A stretch of DNA of 64,000 nucleotides from an uncultured Anaerolineae bacterium (GCA_937927775.1 CALBEF010000023.1:1-64000); one strand, 5' to 3'. Numbered from the stretch's first letter, positions 45,643 to 55,036 are shown. Made by a program: numbers and translations. Notes: generated from the letters alone by a model not told the origin.

Positions 45643-46746
45643 TCACCTTTTGCGCCTGGTGTGCTTGCGCTGCGCAGCGCGCGCGGACTGTGTCCGCATT
45701 GAAGTGGGCGTCACCTGCGCCACACTGTCGCCCATCTCGATCTGCGCGCCCTGATCGGTTGTGTCCACCACCCAGTAGCGCGCCGCCACGCCCGCCTCGG
45801 CAAAGGCGGCCTGCATGGCCTGGCCAATGCGCCTGTGGCGGCGGTTGGCAAAGACCAGCAGCCCCGGCCCCGCGCCGCTCAGGCTGACGGCGATTGCGCC
45901 CTCTTCCAGCGCCCGCCGCCGCGCGTCGAGCGCGCCGGGGATGACCGGCAATCGATAGGGTTCATGGATGCGGTCGCCCATGGCCTGCTGCAACAGCCCG
46001 GCGTTGCCGGTGCGCAGGGCGTCCACGATCAGCAACGCGCGGCCGATGTTGAACACAGCGTCGGCGCGCGAGAGTTGCGTCGGCAGCATGGCGCGCGCTT
46101 CGCGCGTCAGCAAACTGACGGAGGGCACGCACACGACTACGCGCATGGCCGGCATCGGGACGCGCTGCGCGATCACACTGTCGCCCTGCGACGAGACGAC
46201 GATCAGACCGCCCAGCAGCGCCGGCCCCACGTTGTCGCCATGCCCCTCGATCTGCGCCGCGCGATGCAGCACGCGGTCGATCAGGCCGGCCTTTTCCAGA
46301 AAGCTCGCGTCTTTGGCCCGCTCGGCCAGCGCGTAGGCGAAGATCAGGCCGGCCAGCACCGCCGTCGAACTGGAGCCGAGGCCGCTGGCGCACGGCACGC
46401 GGTTGTGGCACACGATGCAGAGCGACGACAGTGAATTGACGATTGACGATTGGCTGATTGACGATTGACGATTGACGATCGCCCGTCTCCGCGCATGTGG
46501 TTTGCGTTCGATGTCAATGCGCTCCAGCTCTTCCAGCATCGTCTGGATGACCAGGTGTGTGGCGTCGGTAGGCAGGCTGTCTGCGCCCTCGCCCTGCACG
46601 GTGACCGCCGGCCCGTTGCGCCCTGCCTCATCCCCCGCGCGCAACTCGAAAGTGTTCCACAAGTTCAGCGCCAGCCCCATGCTGTCGAAGCCAGGCCCCA
46701 GGTTGGCGCTGGTGGCGGGAATGCGAACAGACAGTATTCGGCTCAT
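45643..46746 (-). CDS. thrB: Homoserine kinase with in-frame repeat insertion
   Basis: 367 residues, about 50-60 longer than usual. GHMP kinase: N-terminal VRIPATSANLGPGFDSMGLALN (in pieces), the ATP-binding loop PCASGLGSSSTAVLAGL, and the C-terminal VSLSGAGPGLLVFA. It phosphorylates L-homoserine for threonine synthesis. Between the beta-rich start and the ATP loop it carries [17 protein letters not shown], encoded by an ATTGACG array (46435-46477), where the family normally has a short loop. The ATG at 46746 fits the family. It follows thrC on the same strand. Confidence 0.92.
   Translation of the reverse strand: MSRILSVRIPATSANLGPGFDSMGLALNLWNTFELRAGDEAGRNGPAVTVQGEGADSLPTDATHLVIQTMLEELERIDIERKPHARRRAIVNRQSSISQSSIVNSLSSLCIVCHNRVPCASGLGSSSTAVLAGLIFAYALAERAKDASFLEKAGLIDRVLHRAAQIEGHGDNVGPALLGGLIVVSSQGDSVIAQRVPMPAMRVVVCVPSVSLLTREARAMLPTQLSRADAVFNIGRALLIVDALRTGNAGLLQQAMGDRIHEPYRLPVIPGALDARRRALEEGAIAVSLSGAGPGLLVFANRRHRRIGQAMQAAFAEAGVAARYWVVDTTDQGAQIEMGDSVAQVTPTSMRTQSARAAQRKHTRRKR
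46435..46477. repeat. Heptamer array inside thrB (ATTGACG)
   Basis: ATTGACG twice, ATTGGCT, one extra base, then ATTGACG three times. On the coding (minus) strand it reads as CGTCAAT and is free of stops in all frames. Confidence 0.9.
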
Positions 46747-46771
46747 GTGACGACGCGCGCCGCGCAATGAC

Positions 46772-47878
46772 TCAATCCCTCAGCATCTCGATCAACTGCT
46801 CGATGCGCGGCGCAATGGTCACCGGCGCCGGCCAGCCTCGAATCGCGGTGTCCGGGTCCTTCAACCCGTGGCCGGTCAGCACGCACACCACCCGTTTGCC
46901 GCGCAAGTCCAGCCAGCCTTCGCGCAGTCCTTTGGCGACCCCGGCCAGCCCGGCCGCCGACGACGGCTCGCAAAACACACCCTCGAGCTGCGAGACCAGC
47001 CGGTAGGCATGTAAGATTTCATCGTCGCTGACGGCGCAAATGTGCCCGCCCGATTCATCCAGCGCGTTCACCGCTTCGCGCCAGCGCGCCGGGTTGCCGA
47101 TGCGAATGGCGGTTGCAATCGTCTCCGGGTGTTCCACCACTTTGCCGGCCACGATGGGCGCAGCCCCGGCAGCCTGCGCGCCCAGTATCTGTGGTCGAGT
47201 CTTCACCACGCCATCATTGAAATACTCGCTGAAGCCCAGCCAGTACGAGGTGATGTTGCCGGCGTTGCCCACCGGCAGGCATAACCAGTCCGGCGCGCTG
47301 CCCAGCGCATCGCAGATCTCGAAGGCGGCGGTTTTCTGGCCCTGTAGCCGGGCCGGGTTGACCGAGTTCACCAGCGCGATCGGCGCGCGCTCGGCGGCCT
47401 CGCGCACCATGCGCAGCCCGTCGTCGAATGAGCCGGCGATGGAGATGACCGTTGCGCCGTAGCTCAATGCGCCGGCCAGTTTGCCGGCGGCGATCTTGCC
47501 GTCCGGCACCAGCACAAAGCACTTCAGGCCGGCGCGCGCCGCATACGCCGCCGCCGAGGCCGCCGTGTTGCCGGTGCTGGCGCAAATGACCGCCCGGGCG
47601 CCGTCGGCCACCGCCTGCGTCATGGCCGTCGTCATGCCGCGATCTTTGAACGAGCCGGTTGGGTTCAGCCCTTCATATTTGAGGAACAGTTCAAATGCGC
47701 CGCCCAGCGCCTGGGCCAGGCGCGGCGCCGGGATGAGGGGCGTGTTGCCTTCCAGCAGCGTGACGGGCGGGGTATCCTGGCTGATGTGGATGCGCGAACG
47801 ATAGTGCGCGATTACGCCAGGCCAGCCTGTGACAGGGGGGGATGAAGGCGTCAACGCCGGTTGCTCCTGAGACAACAT
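46772..47878 (-). CDS. thrC: Threonine synthase
   Basis: 368 residues. PLP fold type II: Lys78 in [12 protein letters not shown] binds [22 protein letters not shown] binds the phosphate of the substrate, [15 protein letters not shown] and [12 protein letters not shown] follow. It converts O-phosphohomoserine to threonine. The start at 47878 is chosen because a TAGAAT hexamer (47886-47891) lies 7 nt upstream; the earlier ATG at 47887 is part of that hexamer. thrB follows 25 nt downstream, giving a thrC-thrB operon. Confidence 0.95.
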   Translation of the reverse strand: MLSQEQPALTPSSPPVTGWPGVIAHYRSRIHISQDTPPVTLLEGNTPLIPAPRLAQALGGAFELFLKYEGLNPTGSFKDRGMTTAMTQAVADGARAVICASTGNTAASAAAYAARAGLKCFVLVPDGKIAAGKLAGALSYGATVISIAGSFDDGLRMVREAAERAPIALVNSVNPARLQGQKTAAFEICDALGSAPDWLCLPVGNAGNITSYWLGFSEYFNDGVVKTRPQILGAQAAGAAPIVAGKVVEHPETIATAIRIGNPARWREAVNALDESGGHICAVSDDEILHAYRLVSQLEGVFCEPSSAAGLAGVAKGLREGWLDLRGKRVVCVLTGHGLKDPDTAIRGWPAPVTIAPRIEQLIEMLRD

Positions 47879-47885
47879 GTGCGCC

Positions 47886-47891
47886 ATTCTA
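47886..47891 (-). promoter_or_regulatory. -10 box of the thrC-thrB operon
   Basis: TAGAAT on the minus strand 7 nt before the ATG at 47878, predicting a leaderless mRNA. Upstream sequence is the heptamer array, so any -35 element would be built from repeat. Confidence 0.5.
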
Positions 47892-47892
47892 C

Positions 47893-48050
47893 AATTGACG
47901 ATTGAGCGATTGGCGATTGAGCGATTGACGATTGGCGATTGACGATTGAGCGATTGACGATTGAGCGATTGACGATTGACGATTAACGTCTGTCATCTGC
48001 GATCTGTCATCTGACTACTGACTACTGACTACTGACTACTGGCTACTGAC
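47893..48050. repeat. Largest heptamer array (ATTGACG/ATTGAGC, TCTGTCA, ACTGACT)
   Basis: About 160 nt of heptamers with three unit types in succession: ATTGACG, ATTGAGC and ATTGGCG; then TCTGTCA/TCTGCGA; then ACTGACT/ACTGGCT. It fills the space between thrC and smc, and its end lies inside the smc frame, supplying the last codons and the stop. Confidence 0.9.
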
Positions 48051-51000
48051 GACTCCCACATCCTCCAGCCGCAGCGACAGCGCCACGCTCGCGCCGTCGG
48101 CGCCCATCGAGATGCCGTAGATGGTGCTGGCTGCCTCGACCGTGCGCCGGTTGTGTGTGATGACGATGAACTGCGTCTGATCGGCCAGGCTTTCCAACAT
48201 GCCCCGAAAGCGGCCCACATTGGCCTCGTCGAGCGCGGCGTCCACTTCATCCAGCACGCAAAACGGCGTGGGCTTGACGCGCAGAATGGCGAACAACAGC
48301 GCTGTTGCCGTCAATGATCGCTCGCCGCCCGAAAGCAGCGCCAGGGTTTGCGGGCGCTTGCCTGGCGGCTGAGCGTGAATCTCCACCCCCGCTTCGTCCA
48401 GATTCTCCGCGTTGACCAGGCTGAGTTTGGCCTGCCCGCCGCCGAACAATAGCTTGAATGTGGACTGGAACGCTGTGGCGATGGCGTCGAACGTCTGGCG
48501 GAAGGTGGCCTGCATCACGTCGTTGAGTTCAGCGATCACCTGTTGCAGCGCGGTGATGGCCTGTTCCAGGTCGGCGACCTGCTCGGTGAGAAAAGCGTGG
48601 CGCTGCGACAGTTCATCATATTCGCGCTGCGCCTCGAAGTTGATGGCGCCCAGCCGGCGAATCTGGTTGCGCAACTGCGCCATGCGCTCGTCGATGCCCT
48701 CGGGCAGTTGATCTGCCGGCTCCAGCGATTCGAGCAGCGCCAGGGCGCGCTCGCGCGACTCAAAAGAGAACTGCCCGGTGTCTGCGCCCTCATCCCCTTC
48801 GCCGCCCTGAAAAGCGTCTACCGCGCGCTCGCGCAATGTTTCCAGTTCGTCGTTGTTGCGCGCCAGGTCGAGCGCCGCAGCATTCAGGCCGGCGTCGGCC
48901 TCGCGCAGCGCCTGCTCAGCTTCGCGCCGGCGCTGATCGACCTCGAGGATGCGCGTTTCCACGCTGTCGAGTTCAGACTGGACGGGCGCAAGCGCCGTCT
49001 CGATCTCGCGCAGTTCGGCATCCGCTGCCGCAGCGGACAGGCGGGCAGATTCCAGCGCGTCCTGCGCGGCCTGATGTTGTTCGTCCAGTTGAGAGAGCCG
49101 GCTGATGTAGTGATCCCGCCGGCGGATGCCGTCGTCCAGCGCGGCCAGCCGCTCGCGGCGCATGGTTTCGGCGCTGCGCGCGGCTTCGGATGCCGTGGCG
49201 ACGCCGGCGTGCGCGGCGTTGAGCGGCTCCATCCAGCCCGACGCGAGGTGTTCGCGCAGGCGCTGTTCGATGGTCGTCAGTGTCGCGCGCGCGTCGTCCT
49301 GCGCGGTTTGGGCCAATGCCACCTCCTGGTTCAAGGCTTCTGCTTCGGAAGCCAGTTCGGCCTGTTGCTGCTCGACCTGCGCGATGTCGCCGGCCATCAA
49401 CGCCAGTTGTTCTTCGAGCGTGTTCAGACGCCGGGCTGTGTCGTCGCGCGCGGCGCGGCGGGTATTGGCCTCGCGGGCAAATGCGTCGCGGGCGCGATTC
49501 GCCTCATCGAAGGCGCGGCGGCGGGCATCCAGTTCGCGTTGCGCGTCGTCGCGCGCCTGAGCCGCGCGCAGTCGGTTGGCCCGCGCTTCCTCCGGGGTGA
49601 TGAGCGGCAATTCTGTCTCGTCTGACGCCGTGTGCCGGGTTGTGTCAGATGGCGCTTCGCTACCCAGAATGATGGGCGCGCGCGGCCCCGCCGGCAGCGA
49701 CACCATCCCATTGCCGAAGATGATTTCGCCGTCGCGCGTGACGCACAGGCAATCGGCAGGGAGTTGGGCGGCCAGATCGCGGGCGGTGTCAAAGTCGCGG
49801 GTGATGAAAGCGCGCCCCGCGATGGCCTGCAATGCCGGCTGCAACCAGGCCGGAAACTGGATGATGTCGAGCAGCGATCGCGCTGACGCATGGCGGGCAC
49901 GCTCGGCCAGAGTCTGATCCAGACGGCTGCGTTCCTCGCTGATGGGGCGCAAGGGGGGCAATGCTACGACGCTCAGCCGGCCTGCCTGCGCCGTCTGGCC
50001 GGCCAGCCATGCGCGCAAACGGGTGAGACTGGCCGGCCCGTCCACGATGATGGCTTTCATCGTTTCACCCAGCGCCGCTTCCACTGCCTTTTGATCGTCG
50101 GGGGGGATGTGAATGAGCGACAGCAGCGTGCCGCGCAGGCCGGGCAGATCGGCAGCCTGTGCCTGTGTCGCCAGATCGCCGGCGCTTTGCTGGGCGCGCA
50201 TTTCGGCGAACAGGCGGATACGATCCGCGCTGACGCGCGAGGCCATCTTTTCTTCGGCTTCAGCAGCCGCCAGAGCCGATTGCGCTGCGGTGAGCGCGGC
50301 GCGGGCGGCCTCCAGATCGTGGGCCGTCGCATCACAACGCGCCTGAAGCGCTTGCAGGCGCTGCGCGTCTTCGCCCATTGTCTGGTCAAGGCCGGTGAGC
50401 CGGGCTTCTGTCTCGTCGCGCTGGTTGCCCACCAGGGTTACACGGCGGGTATGCTCGGCAAGCTGGGCGGCCAGTTCGCGCCGGCGCTGTTGAGCGATCT
50501 GCAAACGGTTCTGCGCCTGGGTGACTTCGGTGTTGGCGCGCATCAAATCCTGCTGGGCGGCAGCGCGGGCGCGCTCGAGTTCCGCCCGCGCTGCCTGGCT
50601 TTCGGCAGCGGATGCCTGGGCGGATTCAAGCTCGCGCTGTCGTTGCGCCAGCAAATCCTGCGCGCCGGCCAGCGCGGCTGCGGCGCGCGCTGCGCGGATG
50701 GCCAGATCGTCCAGCGCGACGACGCGCGCAGCCAGTTCCTGGTGCGCCTCTGCGCGTTGCAATTCGACCGATCGGGCGCGCTCGCGCAACACGGCCAGAT
50801 CGCGCGCTCGGGTGTCGGCGATCTGGCGGGCGGTCTGGCGCGCGTTTTCACGCTCGCTGACGCCGGCGCGCAAGGCGGCTTGCTGGGCGCGCAGGCCGGC
50901 CAGTTCGGCATCCAGCGCGGTGACAGTCTCCTGCGCGCCAGCGACGCGCGCCTGTGCCTGATCGCGGCGGCGGGCCGATTGGGCCACGGCCTCGCGCGCC

Positions 51001-51707
51001 CTGTGGTAGTGAAAGCCGAACCAGGCGCGGGTATGGCCGGCCAGTTCGGCAGAGAGGATTTGATATTTGCGCGCGCGCTCGGTTTGCCGCTCGAGGTGTT
51101 GCAGGCGCGGGGTGATCTCGGCCAGAATGTCACGCACGCGGTCGAGATTGCGCCGGGTCTCATCGAGCCGGGAGAGGGCGTCATCGCGGCGGTTGCGGTA
51201 GGTGGCGATGCCGGCTGCTTCCTCGAACAGGGCGCGGCGCTCTTCGGGGCGCTGGCTGAGCGCGCTGTCCACCAGGCCCTGGCCGATGACGGTGTAGGTG
51301 CGCTCGGCGAGGCCGGTGTGGCCGAGCATGTCGGCGATGTCGCGCAGCCGGACGCGGTTGCCGTTCAGCAAATACTCGTTGGCGCCGTCGCGGTAGGCGC
51401 GCCGGCCAATGGCGACCTCGCCGAACTCAATGGGGAAGAAACCATCGCTGTTGTCGAAGGTCAGGATGACCTCGGCCATGCTGGCGCGCGGGCGTTTTGC
51501 GCTGCCGGAGAAGATCATGTCGTCGGTTTTCTTGCCGCGCAGCAGTGAAAACTGCTGCTCGCCGAGCGCCCAGCGGATGCTGTCGGCGACGTTGCTCTTG
51601 CCCGATCCGTTGGGGCCGATGATGGCTGTCACCCCTTCCCCGAACTCGAAATGAGACTTGCTGGCGAAGGTTTTGTATCCCGTGAGGGTGAGGTGTTTGA
51701 GACGCAT
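48036..51707 (-). CDS. smc: Chromosome segregation ATPase SMC
   Basis: 1223 residues, normal for SMC. N-terminal Walker A GPNGSGKSN near 31-39 and QQFSLLRGKK; long coiled coil; hinge about 515-650 (RGTLLSLIHIPPDDQKAVEAA in part); second coil; C-terminal signature LLSGGERSLTATALLFA near 1126 and Walker B CVLDEVDAALDEANV. It forms the chromosome-organising condensin with ScpA and ScpB, neither of which is here. The start at 51707 is chosen from the family; a longer open frame to 52760 lies antisense to ubiA. The last residues VVSSQ and the TAG stop are read from a heptamer array. Confidence 0.95.
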   Translation of the reverse strand: MRLKHLTLTGYKTFASKSHFEFGEGVTAIIGPNGSGKSNVADSIRWALGEQQFSLLRGKKTDDMIFSGSAKRPRASMAEVILTFDNSDGFFPIEFGEVAIGRRAYRDGANEYLLNGNRVRLRDIADMLGHTGLAERTYTVIGQGLVDSALSQRPEERRALFEEAAGIATYRNRRDDALSRLDETRRNLDRVRDILAEITPRLQHLERQTERARKYQILSAELAGHTRAWFGFHYHRAREAVAQSARRRDQAQARVAGAQETVTALDAELAGLRAQQAALRAGVSERENARQTARQIADTRARDLAVLRERARSVELQRAEAHQELAARVVALDDLAIRAARAAAALAGAQDLLAQRQRELESAQASAAESQAARAELERARAAAQQDLMRANTEVTQAQNRLQIAQQRRRELAAQLAEHTRRVTLVGNQRDETEARLTGLDQTMGEDAQRLQALQARCDATAHDLEAARAALTAAQSALAAAEAEEKMASRVSADRIRLFAEMRAQQSAGDLATQAQAADLPGLRGTLLSLIHIPPDDQKAVEAALGETMKAIIVDGPASLTRLRAWLAGQTAQAGRLSVVALPPLRPISEERSRLDQTLAERARHASARSLLDIIQFPAWLQPALQAIAGRAFITRDFDTARDLAAQLPADCLCVTRDGEIIFGNGMVSLPAGPRAPIILGSEAPSDTTRHTASDETELPLITPEEARANRLRAAQARDDAQRELDARRRAFDEANRARDAFAREANTRRAARDDTARRLNTLEEQLALMAGDIAQVEQQQAELASEAEALNQEVALAQTAQDDARATLTTIEQRLREHLASGWMEPLNAAHAGVATASEAARSAETMRRERLAALDDGIRRRDHYISRLSQLDEQHQAAQDALESARLSAAAADAELREIETALAPVQSELDSVETRILEVDQRRREAEQALREADAGLNAAALDLARNNDELETLRERAVDAFQGGEGDEGADTGQFSFESRERALALLESLEPADQLPEGIDERMAQLRNQIRRLGAINFEAQREYDELSQRHAFLTEQVADLEQAITALQQVIAELNDVMQATFRQTFDAIATAFQSTFKLLFGGGQAKLSLVNAENLDEAGVEIHAQPPGKRPQTLALLSGGERSLTATALLFAILRVKPTPFCVLDEVDAALDEANVGRFRGMLESLADQTQFIVITHNRRTVEAASTIYGISMGADGASVALSLRLEDVGVVSSQ

Positions 51708-51716
51708 CGGAGGCGC

Positions 51717-51742
51717 ATTGTACAGCCGCGCAACCGTATAAT
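51717..51742. promoter_or_regulatory. Divergent -10 boxes of smc and ubiA
   Basis: TACAAT on the minus strand (51717-51722) lies 9 nt before the smc ATG; TATAAT on the plus strand (51737-51742) lies 7 nt before the ubiA ATG. The two hexamers are 14 nt apart, so the two promoters must overlap. Confidence 0.6.
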
Positions 51743-51749
51743 GGCCGTC

Positions 51750-52667
51750 ATGCCAACATCCATCAGAATCACCCTGCGCTGGCTGCGCCGGCCTGTGCGC
51801 GGCCTGCTGGCGCTGACGCGCTACCGCGAGTATGTGTTGTTTGTCGCTCTCACGACCATGATGGGCGCCAAGCTGGGCGGGGGAGATTTCGATCTGCGCC
51901 TGCTCATCGTCTTCATCGCCAATATTCTGGTCGTCGGGTTCGCCTTCATGTACAACGATGTGGAGGACGCGCCGGACGACGCGCTGGACGCCAGGAAAGC
52001 GGCGCGCAATCCGATCAGCGCCGGCATGATCTCGCCGCGCATGGGCATTGCGGCCTGCGCTGTGGTGGCGGTGGCGCTGCTGGGCCTGTACGCGCTGCTG
52101 GGGCTGTTGCCGTTCCTGCTGGGCGCGTTTTGCCTGTTGCTGGCGTTTCTCTACTCGTGGCGCGTCGCGCGATTGAAGGCCGTGCCGGTGGCCGATCTGA
52201 TCTCGCACAGCCTGTCGCTGGCCGGCCTGCAATTCCTGTGCGCCTATTTCACCTACGACCAGGGCAAGCCGTATAGCTGGCTGTTCTTTCTCATGGTCGT
52301 GTTCGTTTCGGTGTACGGCGAGTTGAACAACGAAATGCGCGACGCGGTGGTTGACAAGAAAGCCGGCATTCGCCACACCGCCGACCTGATCGGCGCGAAG
52401 TGGACCAAAGTGTTGATGATTCTGTCGATTGTGGGCGCGGCTGCGGTCACTGTCGCTTTCATTATCATGCAGGTGATCCCGCTGTGGTTGTTGATTGTGC
52501 CGGTAGTGGTCGGCCCGATGCTCTTTGCGGACAGGTTGTGGGATTTGATTTCCGGCCGGGTGCGCATGATCGAAGACCGCGAGTCGATGCATCAGCCGGT
52601 GCTGCTGCTGGGCGCGATTACGCTTCTGGTCTGGTTCGTGGCCGACAAGCTTGGCCCGCTGGGCTAG
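51750..52667 (+). CDS. UbiA-family prenyltransferase
   Basis: 305 residues, about eight hydrophobic segments. Two Asp-rich motifs typical of UbiA enzymes lie on cytoplasmic loops: NDVEDAPDDALDARKAARNP near 68-87 and DKKAGIRHTADLIG near 200-213. They bind Mg-prenyl diphosphate. The acceptor cannot be predicted (quinone, haem, chlorophyll-like ring or lipid). The ATG at 51750 is set by the TATAAT box 7 nt upstream, giving a leaderless mRNA; a longer frame runs back into smc. Confidence 0.88.
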   Translation: MPTSIRITLRWLRRPVRGLLALTRYREYVLFVALTTMMGAKLGGGDFDLRLLIVFIANILVVGFAFMYNDVEDAPDDALDARKAARNPISAGMISPRMGIAACAVVAVALLGLYALLGLLPFLLGAFCLLLAFLYSWRVARLKAVPVADLISHSLSLAGLQFLCAYFTYDQGKPYSWLFFLMVVFVSVYGELNNEMRDAVVDKKAGIRHTADLIGAKWTKVLMILSIVGAAAVTVAFIIMQVIPLWLLIVPVVVGPMLFADRLWDLISGRVRMIEDRESMHQPVLLLGAITLLVWFVADKLGPLG

Positions 52668-52685
52668 CCGCGCCTGCGCTCTTGC

Positions 52686-52697
52686 ACTCCCGGAGTC
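52686..52697. repeat. Dispersed palindrome, half copy
   Basis: ACTCCCGGAGTCTT just before the L,D-transpeptidase start; only one arm matches, the other has diverged to TTGAGT. Confidence 0.5.
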
Positions 52698-52706
52698 TTG
52701 TTGAGT

Positions 52707-53795
52707 ATGGCAGCGAAGATCAGGCCGGCAGTCATCGCCGGCAGACCTGTGCTCCGGCAATTCATCAAAATACTGCCTGCTGCGGTGATTGCATTTGCAG
52801 CGTTGTGTCTGGCAGCGGGGTCAGTCCACGCGGCGCCGGTTGCGCAGACATCACCGACCGGCCAGCAGACGGAGGACGATCCGCTGTTTGCCAAAGTCTA
52901 CGCCCATGTGAACACAGCGGGCGGCAAAGTGCCGGTCTTTCGCGCGCCGGAGGACGCCGTCAACAACGCCCCGCCGGTGCGGGAGTTGAACGGCTACGAG
53001 TGGGTCATTGTCCTGAACACAGTCGAGATCGACGGCGTGCGCGTCAGCCAGATCAACGCTGAGGAATGGGTGCTGGCGGAGAAATTGACGTTTACCCGGC
53101 CCTCGCGCTTCCAGGGCCGCTTTTTCGACGAGACGCCTGATCGCCCCTTTGCCTGGGTGCTGAGCGAGTTTCAGCCGACGGTTGAGCCGGATGGCGCCGC
53201 GAACACGGCCGCGCCGGTGTATCGCCGTTACGATGTGGTGCAAATCTATGAGAAGGCCATCGCAGGCGCGACAATCTGGTACCGCATCGGCGAACAGCAG
53301 TGGACGCGCCAGCAACGGTTGGGCATCGTGACGCCGCGCCAGGCGCCGGCGCAGGTCAGGAATACGCGCGAGCGCCTGCATGGCAAATGGATTTTTGTCA
53401 ACCTCTACGAGCAGACGCTGGCCGCTTACGAAGGCGAGCGCCTGGTCTTTGCGTCGCTGGTGTCGAGCGGACTGCCCAAGTGGGAAACGATCAAAGGCGT
53501 GTTCCAGATTCAGTACAAGAACCGTTTACAGCCGATGTACAACGCCGCCGGCGACCCCGATCTGGGCGAATACCACCTGGAAGAGGTGCCGTTCAACATG
53601 TTCTTCTCCGGCGACTACGCGCTGCACGGCGCCTACTGGCACGACGGCTTCGGGTTCAGGAAGAGCCGGGGCTGCGTCAATCTGTCCATCCGCGACGCGC
53701 GCTGGCTGTTCGACTGGTCTGACCCAAAGGCCAGCCAGTGGGGATACGCCCAGGCCGGCAAAGACAACCCGGGCACCTGGGTCTGGGTGTGGTAG
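52707..53795 (+). CDS. L,D-transpeptidase (YkuD domain), secreted
   Basis: 362 residues. A Sec-type signal peptide is seen (basic IRPAVIAGRPVLRQF, hydrophobic core, GSVHA cleavage near residue 42). The C-terminal YkuD domain has FVNLYEQTLAAYEGERLVF at its start and the catalytic motif with His in YALHGAYWHDGFG and Cys in KSRGCVNL near 322. It would form 3-3 peptidoglycan cross-links or attach proteins to the wall, which implies a peptidoglycan-like wall. The ATG at 52707 is preferred to a TTG at 52698. Confidence 0.85.
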   Translation: MAAKIRPAVIAGRPVLRQFIKILPAAVIAFAALCLAAGSVHAAPVAQTSPTGQQTEDDPLFAKVYAHVNTAGGKVPVFRAPEDAVNNAPPVRELNGYEWVIVLNTVEIDGVRVSQINAEEWVLAEKLTFTRPSRFQGRFFDETPDRPFAWVLSEFQPTVEPDGAANTAAPVYRRYDVVQIYEKAIAGATIWYRIGEQQWTRQQRLGIVTPRQAPAQVRNTRERLHGKWIFVNLYEQTLAAYEGERLVFASLVSSGLPKWETIKGVFQIQYKNRLQPMYNAAGDPDLGEYHLEEVPFNMFFSGDYALHGAYWHDGFGFRKSRGCVNLSIRDARWLFDWSDPKASQWGYAQAGKDNPGTWVWVW

Positions 53796-53803
53796 GGCAA
53801 TCG

Positions 53804-53836
53804 ACACTCCCGGAGTCTCAAAGACTCCAGGAGTGT
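53804..53836. repeat. Dispersed palindrome, copy with one mismatch
   Basis: 15-bp arms around CAA with a single C-A mismatch, same core as the copy at 31037-31067. It lies between the L,D-transpeptidase stop and the TATACT box (53841-53846) of the next gene. Without a T-tract it is a poor terminator. Confidence 0.75.
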
Positions 53837-53840
53837 TGGC

Positions 53841-53846
53841 TATACT
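53841..53846 (+). promoter_or_regulatory. -10 box for the URO-D family gene
   Basis: TATACT, 35 nt before the ATG at 53882; AGGAG lies between them as a ribosome site. Confidence 0.45.
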
Positions 53847-53881
53847 TGCCCGAAACCCGGAACCACCCCACAGGAGAACGC

Positions 53882-55036
53882 ATGAACACCCGGCAACGCA
53901 TTCTGGCCGTCTTGAATTACGAGAACTACGATCGCCTGCCCATCGTCCATTTCGGATTCCTCGACGCCACGCTCAAGAAGTGGGCCGCCGAAGGCCACTT
54001 CAGCCTGGCTGAGTATCCCAACATCTACGATGGCAGCCCCGATGAAGACGCGCTCTCGCGCAAGCTCGGTTTCGACGGCAACTATCACCGCATCTTCGCG
54101 CCGCACGCGCGCATCTGGCCGATGTTCGAGCCAAAGGTGATCGAAGTCATGCCGGATGGCATGCGCAAGTTCCTGAACAGCGAGGGCGTTGTGGTGCTTC
54201 AGGGTGACGACGTGGACGGCATTCCCGCCGAGATCGACCACACCCTCAAGAGCCGCAAGGAATGGGATGAGATCTACAAGGAGCGCTACCAGTTCTTCCC
54301 GGAGCGCGTGACGAATGCCTGGGTCAACTGTGATGGCGTGATGAAGCGATTCGACCAGGGCGGCCGGGAATTTCTGATCGACCCGAACCGTGAGACGCAT
54401 ATCCTGCTGCATTGCGGCAGTCTGTATGGCTCGCTCCGCGACGTGGTGGGCGTGGTCAATCTCTCTTACCTGTCTGCCGACGACGAGGACCTGTTCGACG
54501 AGATGATCGACACCAACGCCGAACTGTGTTATCGCAACACGGAAGCGGCGCTCGCCAGCGGGGCGCGATTCGATATCGGGCACTTCTGGGAGGACATCTG
54601 CTACAAGAACGGCCCGCTGGTCAGCCCCAAAGTGTTCCACAAAAAGGTCGGCCCCCATTACAAGCGCATCACCGACCTGTTGCGCCGGCATGGCATCGAC
54701 CTCATCTCGCTCGACTGCGACGGCATGATCGATCATCTGATTCCGACGTGGATCGAGAACGGCGTCAATGTGATGTTCCCGATCGAGGTGGGCACGTGGC
54801 ATGCCAGCCTGGCCCCGTGGCGTGAAAAGTACGGCAGGGCCATTCGCGGCGTGGGCGGCATGGACAAGCGGGTGTTCAAGTACGACTACGCGGCGGTCGA
54901 CGCCGAAATCGAGCGGCTGAAGCGGCTGGTTGATCTGGGCGGGTATCTGCCGTGCATGGATCACCGCATCGCCGGCGACGCCAAATGGGAGAACGTGCAG
55001 TATTACTGCGACCGGATGCGCCAGACCTTCGGTTAA
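53882..55036 (+). CDS. Uroporphyrinogen decarboxylase (URO-D) family protein
   Basis: 384 residues, TIM-barrel. The start MNTRQRILAVLNYENYDRLPIVHFG is the typical URO-D/corrinoid methyltransferase opening (cited in part: RILAVLNYENYDRLP). FDIGHFWEDICYKNGPLVSP near 240 and GIDLISLDCDGMIDHLIPTWIENGVN near 280 follow the MtaA/CmuA-like branch, and VGGMDKRVF and CMDHRIAGD near the end. True URO-D of haem synthesis is shorter and has a different N-terminal arginine motif, so a methyltransferase-type role is favoured. No corrinoid protein gene is adjacent. Confidence 0.8.
   Translation: MNTRQRILAVLNYENYDRLPIVHFGFLDATLKKWAAEGHFSLAEYPNIYDGSPDEDALSRKLGFDGNYHRIFAPHARIWPMFEPKVIEVMPDGMRKFLNSEGVVVLQGDDVDGIPAEIDHTLKSRKEWDEIYKERYQFFPERVTNAWVNCDGVMKRFDQGGREFLIDPNRETHILLHCGSLYGSLRDVVGVVNLSYLSADDEDLFDEMIDTNAELCYRNTEAALASGARFDIGHFWEDICYKNGPLVSPKVFHKKVGPHYKRITDLLRRHGIDLISLDCDGMIDHLIPTWIENGVNVMFPIEVGTWHASLAPWREKYGRAIRGVGGMDKRVFKYDYAAVDAEIERLKRLVDLGGYLPCMDHRIAGDAKWENVQYYCDRMRQTFG

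Noticed and set aside
47893-48050. CRISPR array
   Set aside because: The unit is 7 bp without spacers, and no cas genes are present.
49890-51548. 552-codon open frame antisense to smc
   Set aside because: It lies wholly within conserved smc sequence and has no recognisable motif; a composition artefact.
51708-52760. N-terminal extension of the smc frame by about 350 codons
   Set aside because: It is antisense to ubiA and precedes the canonical SMC start MRLKHLTLTGYK; a -10 box lies between.
53804-53836. Rho-independent terminator after the L,D-transpeptidase gene
   Set aside because: A good stem but no T-tract on either strand, and the same element occurs in non-terminator positions including inside pyrK.
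53738-53881. Upstream extension of the URO-D family frame
   Set aside because: It overlaps the L,D-transpeptidase end and the palindrome; AGGAG before 53882 and the family start argue for the shorter gene.
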